Assembly: GCA_964448105.1 (NCBI GenBank)
Contig: CAYUVK010000005.1
Span: 23,712-87,711, forward strand
Source of the DNA: CAVQBP01 sp964448105
GTDB lineage: Bacteria; Bacteroidota; Ignavibacteria; Ignavibacteriales; Ignavibacteriaceae
Direction: 5' to 3'
DNA: 64,000 nt
The notes under the pieces were generated by a model, which saw only the letters and a program-made list of their open reading frames with translations, was not told the origin of the DNA and made no database searches. The translations under genes were made by a program, and so were the position numbers. Shown in pieces: positions 1 through 8,897 of the stretch (the first letter of the stretch is position 1; each line of letters begins with the position of its first letter).

Positions 1-62
1 TTGACTTAGTTTTATTGGTTATTCTATTTCAAATTTAATTCTTATATTTTTAACAAAAAGAA

Positions 63-1544
63 ATGAAATTTATGAATGTATTAGAAGAATATTTTGAACC
101 TTTCAGAAAAAATATAATTGGCTTAAAACATACCTTTAAATCACCTTATGGCGAAAAGAAAATTATATATGCTGATTGGGTTGCAAGCGGCAGATTGTAT
201 TACCCTATCGAAAAGAAAATGCTTGAAACTTTTGGACCGTTAGTTGGAAATACACATTCGGAATCGAGTACAACCGGCAGTGCAATGACTTTAGCTTATC
301 AAAATGCACATCAAATTATTAAGAAACATGTTAATGCTGGAAAAGATGATGTAATAATTACAGGTGGTTCGGGGATGACCGGAATGGTAAATAAATTTCA
401 GAGAATTTTAGGATTGAAAATTCCCGAGCAGTTAAAAGCATATACAAATATTCCTGAAGAATTAATCCCGGTTGTTTTTGTTACCCATATGGAACACCAT
501 TCAAATCATACCTCCTGGCAGGAGACTATTGCAGATGTTGTTAATATTGAACCTAATGACGAGGGATTAGTTGATCTTGAAGATTTGAAGAAGAAGTTAA
601 TTATTTACAAAGACAGGAAATTAAAAATAGGGGCATTTACCGCTTGTTCAAACGTAACCGGAATTGAAACCCCTTATTTTGAATTGGCAAAAATAATGCA
701 TCAAAACGGTGGATATTGTTTTATTGATTTTGCTTGTTCGGCTCCTTATGTAAAAATCGATATGCATCCGGAAGATCCTCATAAAAAATTAGACGCAATA
801 TTTTTTTCCCCGCATAAATTTTTAGGCGGTCCGGGTACGCCCGGAGTTTTAATATTTGATTCAAAACTTTACCATAATAAAATTCCCGATAATCCCGGCG
901 GAGGTACAGTTGATTGGACCAATCCGTGGGGTCAGCATAAGTTTATTGCTAATATTGAAATCCGCGAGGATGGAGGAACACCTCCTTTTTTACAAACAAT
1001 AAAAGCTGCTCTTTGTATTCAATTAAAGGAAGAAATAGGAGAAGCTAACATGAGAAAAAGGGAAGTGGAACAGCTAAAAATAGTTTTTGAGGAATTAAGA
1101 AAAATTCCGGGTCTTCACATTTTAGCTGATAACCTTGAAAAAAGATTAGGTGCAGTTTCTTTTTATGTTGATAACATTCATTACAATTTAATCGTTAAAA
1201 TTTTAAACGATATGTTTGGGATCCAGGTAAGAGGTGGTTGTTCCTGTGCAGGAACATACGGTCATTACTTGCTTCATGTGGATCCAAATAAATCAAAAAG
1301 TATAACAGATAAAATAGATCATGGAGACTATTCCGAAAAACCCGGCTGGGTTAGAATGTCAATTCATCCTATAATGCATAATGAGGAAATCTATTTTATT
1401 TGCGACTCTATTAAACAAACCGTTAAAAATATTTCTGATTGGAAAAAAGATTTTAAATATTCATCGTCAAAAAACGAATACTTTAATTTAAGGGAAGATA
1501 ATGGACAAGAAATTGTTGAAAAATTTTATAACAATACAAAATAG
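63..1544 (+). CDS. Class V aminotransferase-fold PLP enzyme (cysteine desulfurase-like)
   Basis: A 493-aa cytoplasmic protein of the class V aminotransferase fold. The PLP Schiff-base lysine is visible in SPHKFLGGPGTPG (K252), and an upstream His-rich THMEHHSNH stretch (about 141-149) fits the cofactor-stacking region. Near residue 393 the motif RGGCSCAGTYGH provides cysteines where cysteine desulfurases carry their persulfide loop, but the surrounding residues differ from SufS/IscS, so I call it cysteine desulfurase-like rather than SufS. No suf/isc scaffold genes adjoin it; it stands alone 340 bp upstream of nifJ. The first ATG is used; another ATG lies three codons in. A TTGACT at bases 1-6 could be a -35 element, but the -10 is weak. 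Confidence 0.85.
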   Translation: MKFMNVLEEYFEPFRKNIIGLKHTFKSPYGEKKIIYADWVASGRLYYPIEKKMLETFGPLVGNTHSESSTTGSAMTLAYQNAHQIIKKHVNAGKDDVIITGGSGMTGMVNKFQRILGLKIPEQLKAYTNIPEELIPVVFVTHMEHHSNHTSWQETIADVVNIEPNDEGLVDLEDLKKKLIIYKDRKLKIGAFTACSNVTGIETPYFELAKIMHQNGGYCFIDFACSAPYVKIDMHPEDPHKKLDAIFFSPHKFLGGPGTPGVLIFDSKLYHNKIPDNPGGGTVDWTNPWGQHKFIANIEIREDGGTPPFLQTIKAALCIQLKEEIGEANMRKREVEQLKIVFEELRKIPGLHILADNLEKRLGAVSFYVDNIHYNLIVKILNDMFGIQVRGGCSCAGTYGHYLLHVDPNKSKSITDKIDHGDYSEKPGWVRMSIHPIMHNEEIYFICDSIKQTVKNISDWKKDFKYSSSKNEYFNLREDNGQEIVEKFYNNTK

Positions 1545-1553
1545 CAATTTTAT

Positions 1554-1650
1554 ATTGCTGTATTTGTTATATTGTTAAATTGTCTAACTTAAATAGGATT
1601 ATCTTAATAACAATAAGACAATAAAGCAATAAAACAATAGAAAAATAAAA
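1554..1650. repeat. Iterated octamer tract with inverted partner
   Basis: On the right side four successive octamers CAATAAGA, CAATAAAG, CAATAAAA and CAATAGAA occupy 1611-1642. On the left side (1554-1585) ATTG-type units recur with a similar spacing on the opposite strand, so the two halves could form an imperfect stem after the aminotransferase stop codon. It may act as a weak terminator or be a slippage-born repeat. Similar short iterated motifs occur at 6326, 30839 and 59995. Confidence 0.5.
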
Positions 1651-1886
1651 TAATAGTTCTAATCTCTTTTTTAAATAATTACCTCTTCTGTTTTAAACAA
1701 AAAATCACCCATCTTTTAATTTCTCAAAAATGATAATTTCATAAATCATTCCTTTAATATTTTATCTTATTTGATAAAACAATCATAAATAATTTAGATT
1801 TTAGGCAGAAAAATGCTTGGTATAGAAGTTGGCTAAATAGGGCGAAAAATTTTCAAATTATATAATTTATTTTTTAAGGGCTTATT
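1651..1886. other. Leader region of nifJ, no gene
   Basis: No open frame with a ribosome binding site is visible here. A possible sigma-70 promoter is TTGATA (1771-1776), 18-base spacer, TAGATT (1795-1800). Downstream, TTGG at 1817-1820 followed by TTGGC at 1829-1833 loosely resembles a sigma-54 -24/-12 pair, but the GC is one base out of register. Either would leave a leader of some tens of bases before nifJ. The AAGGG at 1876-1880 is the nifJ ribosome binding site. Confidence 0.3.
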
Positions 1887-4800
1887 GTGGAAAGAAAAAA
1901 AGTAACTATCGATGGAAACGAAGCGGCAGCGTATGTTGCCTTTCATACTAACGAAGTAATCGCAATTTATCCTATTACACCATCATCAAACATGGGAGAA
2001 TGGTGTGATGCCTGGTCTGCGCAAAATAAAAAGAATATTTGGAGTGAAACTCCTTCGGTAAGTGAACTTCAGAGTGAAGGTGGTGCTTCAGGAAGTGTTC
2101 ACGGCGCTTTACAAACCGGCGCTTTAACTACTACATTTACTGCTTCACAGGGTCTTCTCTTAATGATTCCTAACATGTATAAAATAGCTGGAGAATTAAC
2201 TTCTACTGTTTTTCACGTTTCAGCAAGATCTGTAGCTGCACAAGCATTATCAATATTTGGAGATCATACAGATGTAATGGCTACACGATCTACAGGTTTT
2301 GGATTGATTTCCTCAAATTCAGTGCAGGAAGTAATGGATTTTGCATTAATTGCTCAAGCATCAACGCTCGAATCAAGAATTCCTTTTGTTCATTTTTTTG
2401 ATGGTTTTAGAACATCTCATGAGGTAATGAAGATTGAACAGCTTTCAATTGAAGATATGAAAGCTATGATTGATGATGAATTGGTAATAGCACATCGTAA
2501 TAGAGCTTTATCTCCGGATCATCCTGTTGTAAGGGGAACAGCACAAAATCCGGATGTTTTCTTCCAGGGAAGGGAAACCGTTAATACTTTTTATATAAAA
2601 GCTCCGGATATTGTCCAAATGCAGATGGATAAATTTGCAAAGTTAGTTGGACGTCAATATCATTTATTTGATTATGTCGGAGCTCCCGATGCAGAAAGAA
2701 TTGTTGTTATGATGGGGTCAGGAGCTGATACTGCAGAAGAAACCGTTAAATATTTGGAAAGTAAAGAAGAAAAAGTCGGGCTATTAAAAGTAAGACTGTA
2801 CAGGCCTTTTTCAATTGATCATTTCATAAATGCTCTTCCAAAAACAACCAAAGTAATTTCTGTTTTAGATAGAACAAAAGAGCCTGGTGCTCCCGGCGAA
2901 CCTCTTTATCTTGATGTTGTCAATTCTATTTCAGAAAAACATATAAGCGGCGAATTACCTTTCAGCTATCCTAAAATAGTTGGTGGTCGCTATGGACTTT
3001 CTTCAAAAGAATTTACACCCGCAATGGTTAAAAGTATTTTCGATGATGCTAAAAATGAAAAGCCTAAAAATCATTTTACATCGGGTATTAAAGATGATGT
3101 TACAAATACAAGTATAGATTACAATGAACAATTTTCGGTTGAAGATAAAGAAACATTCAGGGGCAAGTTTTATGGATTAGGTGCTGATGGTACGGTGGGT
3201 GCAAATAAAAATTCAATCAAGATTATTGGTGAAGGCACCGATAATTTTGCACAAGGTTATTTTGTTTACGATTCTAAAAAATCCGGTTCAACTACAGTAT
3301 CGCATCTTCGTTTTGGTCCCAAACCTATAAAATCCAGCTATTTAATAAATAAAGCTAATTTTATTGCATGTCATCAGCAGGTATTTCTGGAAAAAATGGA
3401 TATGCTTGAAGAAGCTGTGGAAGGTGCTACTTTCCTGTTGAATACTCAAGTTCCTCCAAGTGAAGCCTGGGATTCACTGCCGGAAAAAGTTCAAAAAGAT
3501 CTTATTGATAAAAAGATGAAATTATATGTAATTGATGCGTATAAAGTTGCCGGCGAAACAGGAATGGGTGTAAGGATCAATACAATTATGCAGACATGCT
3601 TTTTTGCAATTTCAAATATCTTCCCCAAAGATGAAGCAATTGCAATGATTAAAAACTCAATAAAGAAAACATATGGAGCTAAGGGTGATAAAATAGTCCA
3701 AATGAATTTTAGTGCAGTTGATCAAACTCTTGAAAATCTGCATGAAGTAAAGGTTCCGGGAACTGTAACAAGCAAAAAGAAATTACAGCCTGCGGTTATA
3801 GGAGATAATATCCCTGAATTTGTGCAGGAAGTTACTGCCCAAATTATTGGAGGACATGGAGATAAAATTCCTGTAAGCAAAATGCCGATTGACGGAACTT
3901 TCCCGGTTGGTACAGCAGCTTATGAAAAAAGGAATATTGCTCTTGAAGTTCCTGTTTGGGATGAAGAAGTATGTATTCAATGTAACAAGTGCGTTATAGT
4001 CTGTCCCCATGCAACAATTAGGGCAAAAGTTTTTGATGAAAAAGAATTAAAGGATGCTCCTTCAACATTTAAATTTACAAAGTATAGAGCAAAAGATTAC
4101 GGTGAAGGAATGATGTATTCACTCCAAGTTGCTGTTGAGGATTGTACAGGCTGTGGAATTTGTGTAGATATTTGTCCGGCAAAAAATAAAAAAGAAACTA
4201 GGCTCAAAGCTATAAATATGCATGATCAAATTCAGCTTCGTGAACAGGAAAGCAAAAATTGGGATTACTTCTTAACTATACCAGAACTTGATAGAACAAA
4301 AGTAAGTGTGACAAAAGTAAAAGATTCCCAGTATTTACAGCCGTTATTTGAATTTTCCGGTGCATGTTCAGGTTGCGGTGAAACTCCATATGTAAAATTA
4401 GTAAGCCAGTTATTCGGAGATAGAGCAATTGTAGCAAATGCCACAGGTTGTTCTTCAATTTATGGTGGAAATCTTCCCACAACTCCCTGGTCTATGAATA
4501 AAGATGGAAGAGGTCCAGCATGGTCAAATTCATTGTTTGAAGATAATGCTGAATTCGGATTCGGTTTCAGATTGGCAATAGATAAACATAATCTCCAAGC
4601 AAAAAATCTTTTGAAGAAACTTGCTAATGAAATAGGACAGGATTTGGTTGATGATTTAGTTAACGTCGATCAAAAAGATGAAGCAGGTATTTATGAGCAA
4701 AGACAAAGGGTTGAAGCATTAAATAAAAAATTAAATGAATTAATTAGTGCAAATGGAAAAGAAAATTTAAATGATATAAAACATTTATTAAGCCTTTCGG

Positions 4801-5480
4801 ACTATTTAGTAAAGAAATCAGTTTGGATTATGGGTGGTGATGGATGGGCTTATGATATAGGTTATGGCGGTTTAGATCATGTTCTTGCTTCAGGCAGAAA
4901 TGTAAATGTTTTAGTCCTGGATACGGAAGTCTATTCAAATACTGGTGGTCAGATGTCAAAAGCAACTCCGCGCGGAGCTGTTGCTAAATTTGCTGCTGCT
5001 GGAAAACCGCTTGCGAAAAAGGATCTTGGTTTGATGGCAATGTCTTATGGAAACGTTTATGTTGCTAAAGTCGCTATGGGTTCTAATGATACACAGACTC
5101 TCAGGGCATTTCTCGAAGCTGAAGCTTACGAAGGTCCATCCCTTATTATTGCATACAGTCATTGCATTGCCCATGGAATAGATATGGGAACCGGGATGCA
5201 AAACCAAAAAGCCGCTGTTGATTCAGGCTATTGGCAGTTATATCGTTACAATCCTGACTTGAATAAAGAAGGTAAAAATCCATTTAAGCTTGAATCAAAA
5301 GGATTAAAAATCCCGCTCAAAGATTATGCATATATGGAAACACGGTATAAAATGTTGACTAAAACTCATCCAGAACGTGCTGAAAAATTACTTGAAGAAG
5401 CTCAAAAAGATGTAGTAGATAAGTGGAAAACTTATGAAGGATTAAATGCTAATAATCCGAATGAAGCAAAATCAAATTAA
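1887..5480 (+). CDS. nifJ: Pyruvate:ferredoxin (flavodoxin) oxidoreductase
   Basis: A homodimer-type PFOR of 1197 aa, the usual full length, converting pyruvate and CoA to acetyl-CoA and CO2 with reduction of ferredoxin. The N-terminal pyruvate-binding domain begins with YPITPSSNMGEW. Two ferredoxin-type 4Fe-4S motifs follow: CIQCNKCVIVCP (about 695-706) and CTGCGICVDICP (about 753-764). The proximal cluster ligands appear in GACSGCGETPY (about 825) and ANATGCSS, with the distant YSHCIAHG cysteine. The thiamine diphosphate motif is GGDGWAYDIG to NTGGQ (about 982-1020). The start is GTG, six bases after AAGGG. A peroxiredoxin and a DHOD-like gene follow on the same strand; PFOR is oxygen sensitive, so the peroxiredoxin partner makes sense. 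Confidence 0.97.
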   Translation: MERKKVTIDGNEAAAYVAFHTNEVIAIYPITPSSNMGEWCDAWSAQNKKNIWSETPSVSELQSEGGASGSVHGALQTGALTTTFTASQGLLLMIPNMYKIAGELTSTVFHVSARSVAAQALSIFGDHTDVMATRSTGFGLISSNSVQEVMDFALIAQASTLESRIPFVHFFDGFRTSHEVMKIEQLSIEDMKAMIDDELVIAHRNRALSPDHPVVRGTAQNPDVFFQGRETVNTFYIKAPDIVQMQMDKFAKLVGRQYHLFDYVGAPDAERIVVMMGSGADTAEETVKYLESKEEKVGLLKVRLYRPFSIDHFINALPKTTKVISVLDRTKEPGAPGEPLYLDVVNSISEKHISGELPFSYPKIVGGRYGLSSKEFTPAMVKSIFDDAKNEKPKNHFTSGIKDDVTNTSIDYNEQFSVEDKETFRGKFYGLGADGTVGANKNSIKIIGEGTDNFAQGYFVYDSKKSGSTTVSHLRFGPKPIKSSYLINKANFIACHQQVFLEKMDMLEEAVEGATFLLNTQVPPSEAWDSLPEKVQKDLIDKKMKLYVIDAYKVAGETGMGVRINTIMQTCFFAISNIFPKDEAIAMIKNSIKKTYGAKGDKIVQMNFSAVDQTLENLHEVKVPGTVTSKKKLQPAVIGDNIPEFVQEVTAQIIGGHGDKIPVSKMPIDGTFPVGTAAYEKRNIALEVPVWDEEVCIQCNKCVIVCPHATIRAKVFDEKELKDAPSTFKFTKYRAKDYGEGMMYSLQVAVEDCTGCGICVDICPAKNKKETRLKAINMHDQIQLREQESKNWDYFLTIPELDRTKVSVTKVKDSQYLQPLFEFSGACSGCGETPYVKLVSQLFGDRAIVANATGCSSIYGGNLPTTPWSMNKDGRGPAWSNSLFEDNAEFGFGFRLAIDKHNLQAKNLLKKLANEIGQDLVDDLVNVDQKDEAGIYEQRQRVEALNKKLNELISANGKENLNDIKHLLSLSDYLVKKSVWIMGGDGWAYDIGYGGLDHVLASGRNVNVLVLDTEVYSNTGGQMSKATPRGAVAKFAAAGKPLAKKDLGLMAMSYGNVYVAKVAMGSNDTQTLRAFLEAEAYEGPSLIIAYSHCIAHGIDMGTGMQNQKAAVDSGYWQLYRYNPDLNKEGKNPFKLESKGLKIPLKDYAYMETRYKMLTKTHPERAEKLLEEAQKDVVDKWKTYEGLNANNPNEAKSN

Positions 5481-5553
5481 AATATGATTATAGTTGCCTT
5501 ATTGTAAAAAGATAATGCAACACCTTTAATGATTTAAAAAGAGGGCAAAAGAA

Positions 5554-6216
5554 ATGAATGAAAATAACGGAATTAAAACTGGAATACCGTTAATCGGTGA
5601 GAAATTTCCCGAATTAACGGTACAAACAACCAGGGGTGTAATAAATATTCCAAATGATTTTAAAGATAAATGGATAGTACTTTTTAGTCATCCTGCTGAT
5701 TTTACACCGGTTTGTACAACAGAGTTTGTGGCTTTTGCAAAAAGAAATAATAAGTTCAAACAGCTTAATGCCGAACTTATCGGATTATCAATCGATCAGG
5801 TCTTTTCTCATATTAAATGGATTGAATGGATAAAAGAGAAATTAAATGTTGATATTCCTTTTCCGGTTATTGCCGATCATACCGGGAAAGTTGCGGCTAG
5901 ATTAGGTATGATTCATCCTAGTAAAGATACCAATACAGTTAGAGCAGTATTCATAATAGATCCGAAAGGCATAATCCGTCTTATGATTTACTATCCTCCG
6001 GAAGTTGGACGACAAGTTGATGAAATTTTAAGAGCTTTAAATGCTTTGCAAATATCCGATGCAAAGAGAGTTGCGATTCCTGAAAATTGGCCGAATAATG
6101 AATTGATCGGCGATAAAGTTATTAATCCGCCACCGAAAGATGTTGTCGGTGCAGAAGAAAGACTGAAAAAAGAAGAAGGTTACGATTGGTGGTTTACTTT
6201 TAAAAATTTGAATTAA
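5554..6216 (+). CDS. 1-Cys peroxiredoxin (Prx6 type)
   Basis: A 220-aa thiol peroxidase that reduces H2O2, organic peroxides or peroxynitrite. The peroxidatic cysteine is C54 in HPADFTPVCTTEF. The Prx6-type C-terminal arm is present, ending in the family hallmark DWWF (residues 211-214 approximately). C54 is the only cysteine in the whole protein, so no intramolecular resolving cysteine exists; reduction must use an external thiol. The ribosome binding site GAGGG lies about 9 bases before ATG. The 73-base spacer after nifJ holds a stem GTTGC...GCAAC (about 5491-5521) without a T-tract. Probable role: protecting PFOR and other Fe-S enzymes from peroxide. Confidence 0.93.
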   Translation: MNENNGIKTGIPLIGEKFPELTVQTTRGVINIPNDFKDKWIVLFSHPADFTPVCTTEFVAFAKRNNKFKQLNAELIGLSIDQVFSHIKWIEWIKEKLNVDIPFPVIADHTGKVAARLGMIHPSKDTNTVRAVFIIDPKGIIRLMIYYPPEVGRQVDEILRALNALQISDAKRVAIPENWPNNELIGDKVINPPPKDVVGAEERLKKEEGYDWWFTFKNLN

Positions 6217-6325
6217 AAAACATATTCGGATAATATTTTTTATAGATTTAGAAGGAGTTTGAGTAAATAGATAAATGATTGAATGACCAGGGTTCACTAA
6301 AGTTTCACCTGGCGGTTTGGATTTG

Positions 6326-6356
6326 TTCTTGAACTTGAACTTACTCTTGAACTTTT
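6326..6356. repeat. Iterated CTTGAA hexamer tract
   Basis: The spacer before the DHOD-like gene carries CTTGAACTTGAACTTACTCT followed by TGAACTTTT, a hexamer iteration. The same CTTGAA/TTCAAG units build the inverted repeat at 30839-30896. No coding function is visible in either place. Confidence 0.6.
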
Positions 6357-6381
6357 ATAATTATAATTATAGGAAAACATT

Positions 6382-7371
6382 ATGGACCTCACAACACAAT
6401 ATCTGGGTTTAAACTTAAAGAATCCAATAGTTCCTTCGGCGGGACCTCTTACAGATAAAGTTGATAAAATTAAATCTTTAGAAGATGCTGGTGCTGCTGC
6501 AGTTGTTTTATATTCATTGTTTGAAGAAGAAATCGAACATGACCAGCTTGAACTTTATCATCACACAACATATACACAGGAACGTTATTCTGAAAGTGTT
6601 GATTTTTTCCCTGAGCCATTTGTATATAAAACAGGACCCGAGGAATATTTAAATCATATTAGTAAAACCAAAGCAGCAGTTGATATTCCTGTAATTGCAA
6701 GTTTGAACGGTAAATCTCTTGGCGGTTGGATTGAGTATGCAAAAAAGATTGAGCAAGCCGGAGCTGATGCTCTTGAATTAAATATTTATATGCTGGCAAC
6801 TGATCCGAATAAACCTTCAAACGAAATTGAAAAACTATATATCGATATAGTTAAGGAAGTAAAATTAAACGTTAATATTCCTATAGCTATTAAGATGCAT
6901 CCGTTCTTTAGTTCTGTTTCACACATGGCAGAAGAATTTGTTAATGTCGGAGCGGACGGTTTGGTTTTATTCAACCGCTTTTACCAGCCTGATATTGACC
7001 TTGAAAAATTGGAAGTTGTTCCTACTGTTCTCTTAAGTACTCCAATGGACATGCGGCTGCCTTTGAGATGGATAGGTATTTTATACGGAAAAATCAAAGC
7101 TGATTTAGCTGCCACTAGTGGTATTTCAAATGAAAAAGATGTTTTAAAAATGATAATGGCTGGAGCTAACGTTGTACAAATGCTTTCATCTTTGCTGAAG
7201 TTTGGAGCAAATCATATCACAGAAGTCTTAACTAACATGGTATACTGGATGGAAGTTAATGAATACGAATCTTTGGAACAGATGCGCGGAAGTATGAGTC
7301 ACCAAAAAACATCTGATCCGTCCCAGTTTGAACGGGCAAACTATATGAAAATGCTTCATTCCTATAAATAA
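6382..7371 (+). CDS. Dihydroorotate dehydrogenase-like flavoprotein
   Basis: A 329-aa TIM-barrel protein of the DHOD family. It opens with the typical LTTQYLGLNLKNPIVPSAGP and ends with a phosphate/FMN-binding segment TSGISNEKDVLKMIMAGA (about 245-262). The segment that in true DHODs holds the catalytic Cys/Ser (consensus ELNxSCPN) reads ELNIYMLATDP here, so it lacks the catalytic base and is unlikely to be the pyrimidine-pathway enzyme. DHOD-like genes of this sort are known next to nifJ in several phyla, for example cyanobacteria; an electron-transfer role with PFOR is an inference. Start ATG follows AGGAAAACATT. Confidence 0.85.
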   Translation: MDLTTQYLGLNLKNPIVPSAGPLTDKVDKIKSLEDAGAAAVVLYSLFEEEIEHDQLELYHHTTYTQERYSESVDFFPEPFVYKTGPEEYLNHISKTKAAVDIPVIASLNGKSLGGWIEYAKKIEQAGADALELNIYMLATDPNKPSNEIEKLYIDIVKEVKLNVNIPIAIKMHPFFSSVSHMAEEFVNVGADGLVLFNRFYQPDIDLEKLEVVPTVLLSTPMDMRLPLRWIGILYGKIKADLAATSGISNEKDVLKMIMAGANVVQMLSSLLKFGANHITEVLTNMVYWMEVNEYESLEQMRGSMSHQKTSDPSQFERANYMKMLHSYK

Positions 7372-7435
7372 AATTTCTTGTATATGAAGATGATCCTGAG
7401 TTAGGTATAAGATAAAAATATAATATTAAATTTTG

Positions 7436-8896
7436 ATGAGTGAAACAGAAACCCTTTCCCAAAAATTCAATTTGGATTTTAATCTCCTTGATGAATTTTA
7501 TGATATGTGCTTTATTATTTCAAGCGATTTTGAAATTTTAAATTATAATAAAGCATTTTCTAAAATAGCAAATATTGATGGGCACGAAATAAAAGGAGAA
7601 AATTTTCTAAATTTAATTGATAATTTTTACATGGAAAAAATAAGTTCTTTTTTCGAGGAATGTAAAAAAGATGGTGAAAGTAAAAATTTTATTACTAAAT
7701 TTAACATTTTAAACAAAAATTACGATATAGATTTATTTGTATCCCCTTCTGAAAAAGATACTTACGGGAAAAATAGAAATTTATTTGTTGTTGCAAGAGA
7801 TATTACTGAAGCAAGAAAAAAAGAGTTAGATCTTTTAAGATTTTATAATGTTGCAGAAAAAACAATATTTCCATTAGTAATTACAAACCTTGAGGGAAAT
7901 ATAATTTATGTTAATCCTGCTTTCCTTACGGCAAGCGGATATTCAAAAGAAGAAGTGTTAGGAAAGAATCCCAATGTTTTTGGTAGCGGGCGACAATCAA
8001 AAAAATTCTGGAGAAAAATGTGGGATACTGTAAGAAGCGGAAAAGTATGGGTTGGTGAAGTTGAAAATAAAAGAAAAAACGGCGAACCTTATTATGCCCA
8101 ATTAATGATTTCTCCTATTATTGATTATAATCACGAGGTAACAGGTTTTTTTGGTATACATAGGGATTTATCAGATAAAAAATTATTAGAAAAGCAGTTG
8201 ATTCATACACAAAAAATGGAGAGTATCGGGACTCTTGCTGCAGGTGTTGCTCATGAAGTTGGAAATCCTTTGGCTTCTATTTCGGCATTGGTACAGGTTG
8301 TTCTAAGAACTACAGATGATCTTTTTGTAAAAGAAAAATTAGAATTAATTAAAGGTCAGGTTACAAGGATTTCAAAAATTATTAGAGACCTTGTTGATTT
8401 TTCGAGGCCTTCAAATTACGAGCTAAAACTGACTGATATAAATCAAATACTCACTGAGTCTATCAATATAACCAGGGTAGGAAAAAAAGCTAAGGATATC
8501 GAGTTCGAAATCCATTTAAATGAGAAGATACCTTTACTGCCTCTTGTACCTGATCAAATAGAGCAGGTTTGTTTAAACATACTTCTTAATGCTGTTGATG
8601 CAATTGTAGAAAAAGAAAATCATTATGGCGATAAGAAAATTATTGTTTATTTAGATATGGATGATGATTATATTACAATGAAATTTACCGATTCTGGAAA
8701 AGGAATGACGGACGAGGAATTAAGTAAAGTATTCGAACCTTTCTTTACAACTAAAAGAGAAGGTATCGGAACAGGACTCGGTCTTTGGATAAGTTATGGA
8801 ATTATTAAGAGTTTCGAAGGTGAAATTTCCGTCGAAAGTATACATGAAATAGGATCAACTTTTACAATTAAATTACCATTCAATAGAAAGATTTAA
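7436..8896 (+). CDS. PAS-domain sensor histidine kinase, NtrB-like
   Basis: A 486-aa cytosolic kinase without membrane segments. Two PAS domains span about 20-130 and 140-255; the second has the typical ITNLEGNIIYVNPAF start and IHRDLSDKK end. The dimerisation/phosphoacceptor box is GVAHEVGNPL (His near 273), the N box LNILLNAVDAI, the G boxes DSGKGM and GTGLGL, with FEPFFTTK between. The lack of membrane or periplasmic parts means the signal is read inside the cell, perhaps redox or a small ligand in PAS. The ATG at 7436 is preferred over the TTG one codon upstream. The response regulator starts one base after the stop codon, so the two are cotranscribed partners. Confidence 0.92.
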   Translation: MSETETLSQKFNLDFNLLDEFYDMCFIISSDFEILNYNKAFSKIANIDGHEIKGENFLNLIDNFYMEKISSFFEECKKDGESKNFITKFNILNKNYDIDLFVSPSEKDTYGKNRNLFVVARDITEARKKELDLLRFYNVAEKTIFPLVITNLEGNIIYVNPAFLTASGYSKEEVLGKNPNVFGSGRQSKKFWRKMWDTVRSGKVWVGEVENKRKNGEPYYAQLMISPIIDYNHEVTGFFGIHRDLSDKKLLEKQLIHTQKMESIGTLAAGVAHEVGNPLASISALVQVVLRTTDDLFVKEKLELIKGQVTRISKIIRDLVDFSRPSNYELKLTDINQILTESINITRVGKKAKDIEFEIHLNEKIPLLPLVPDQIEQVCLNILLNAVDAIVEKENHYGDKKIIVYLDMDDDYITMKFTDSGKGMTDEELSKVFEPFFTTKREGIGTGLGLWISYGIIKSFEGEISVESIHEIGSTFTIKLPFNRKI

Positions 8897-8897
8897 A

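Noticed and set aside
1815..1834. Sigma-54-like promoter before nifJ (TTGG ... TTGGC)
   Set aside because: The -12 GC is one base too far from the -24 GG and the -24 element lacks the C of GGCAC. A sigma-70-like pair at 1771-1800 is at least as good.
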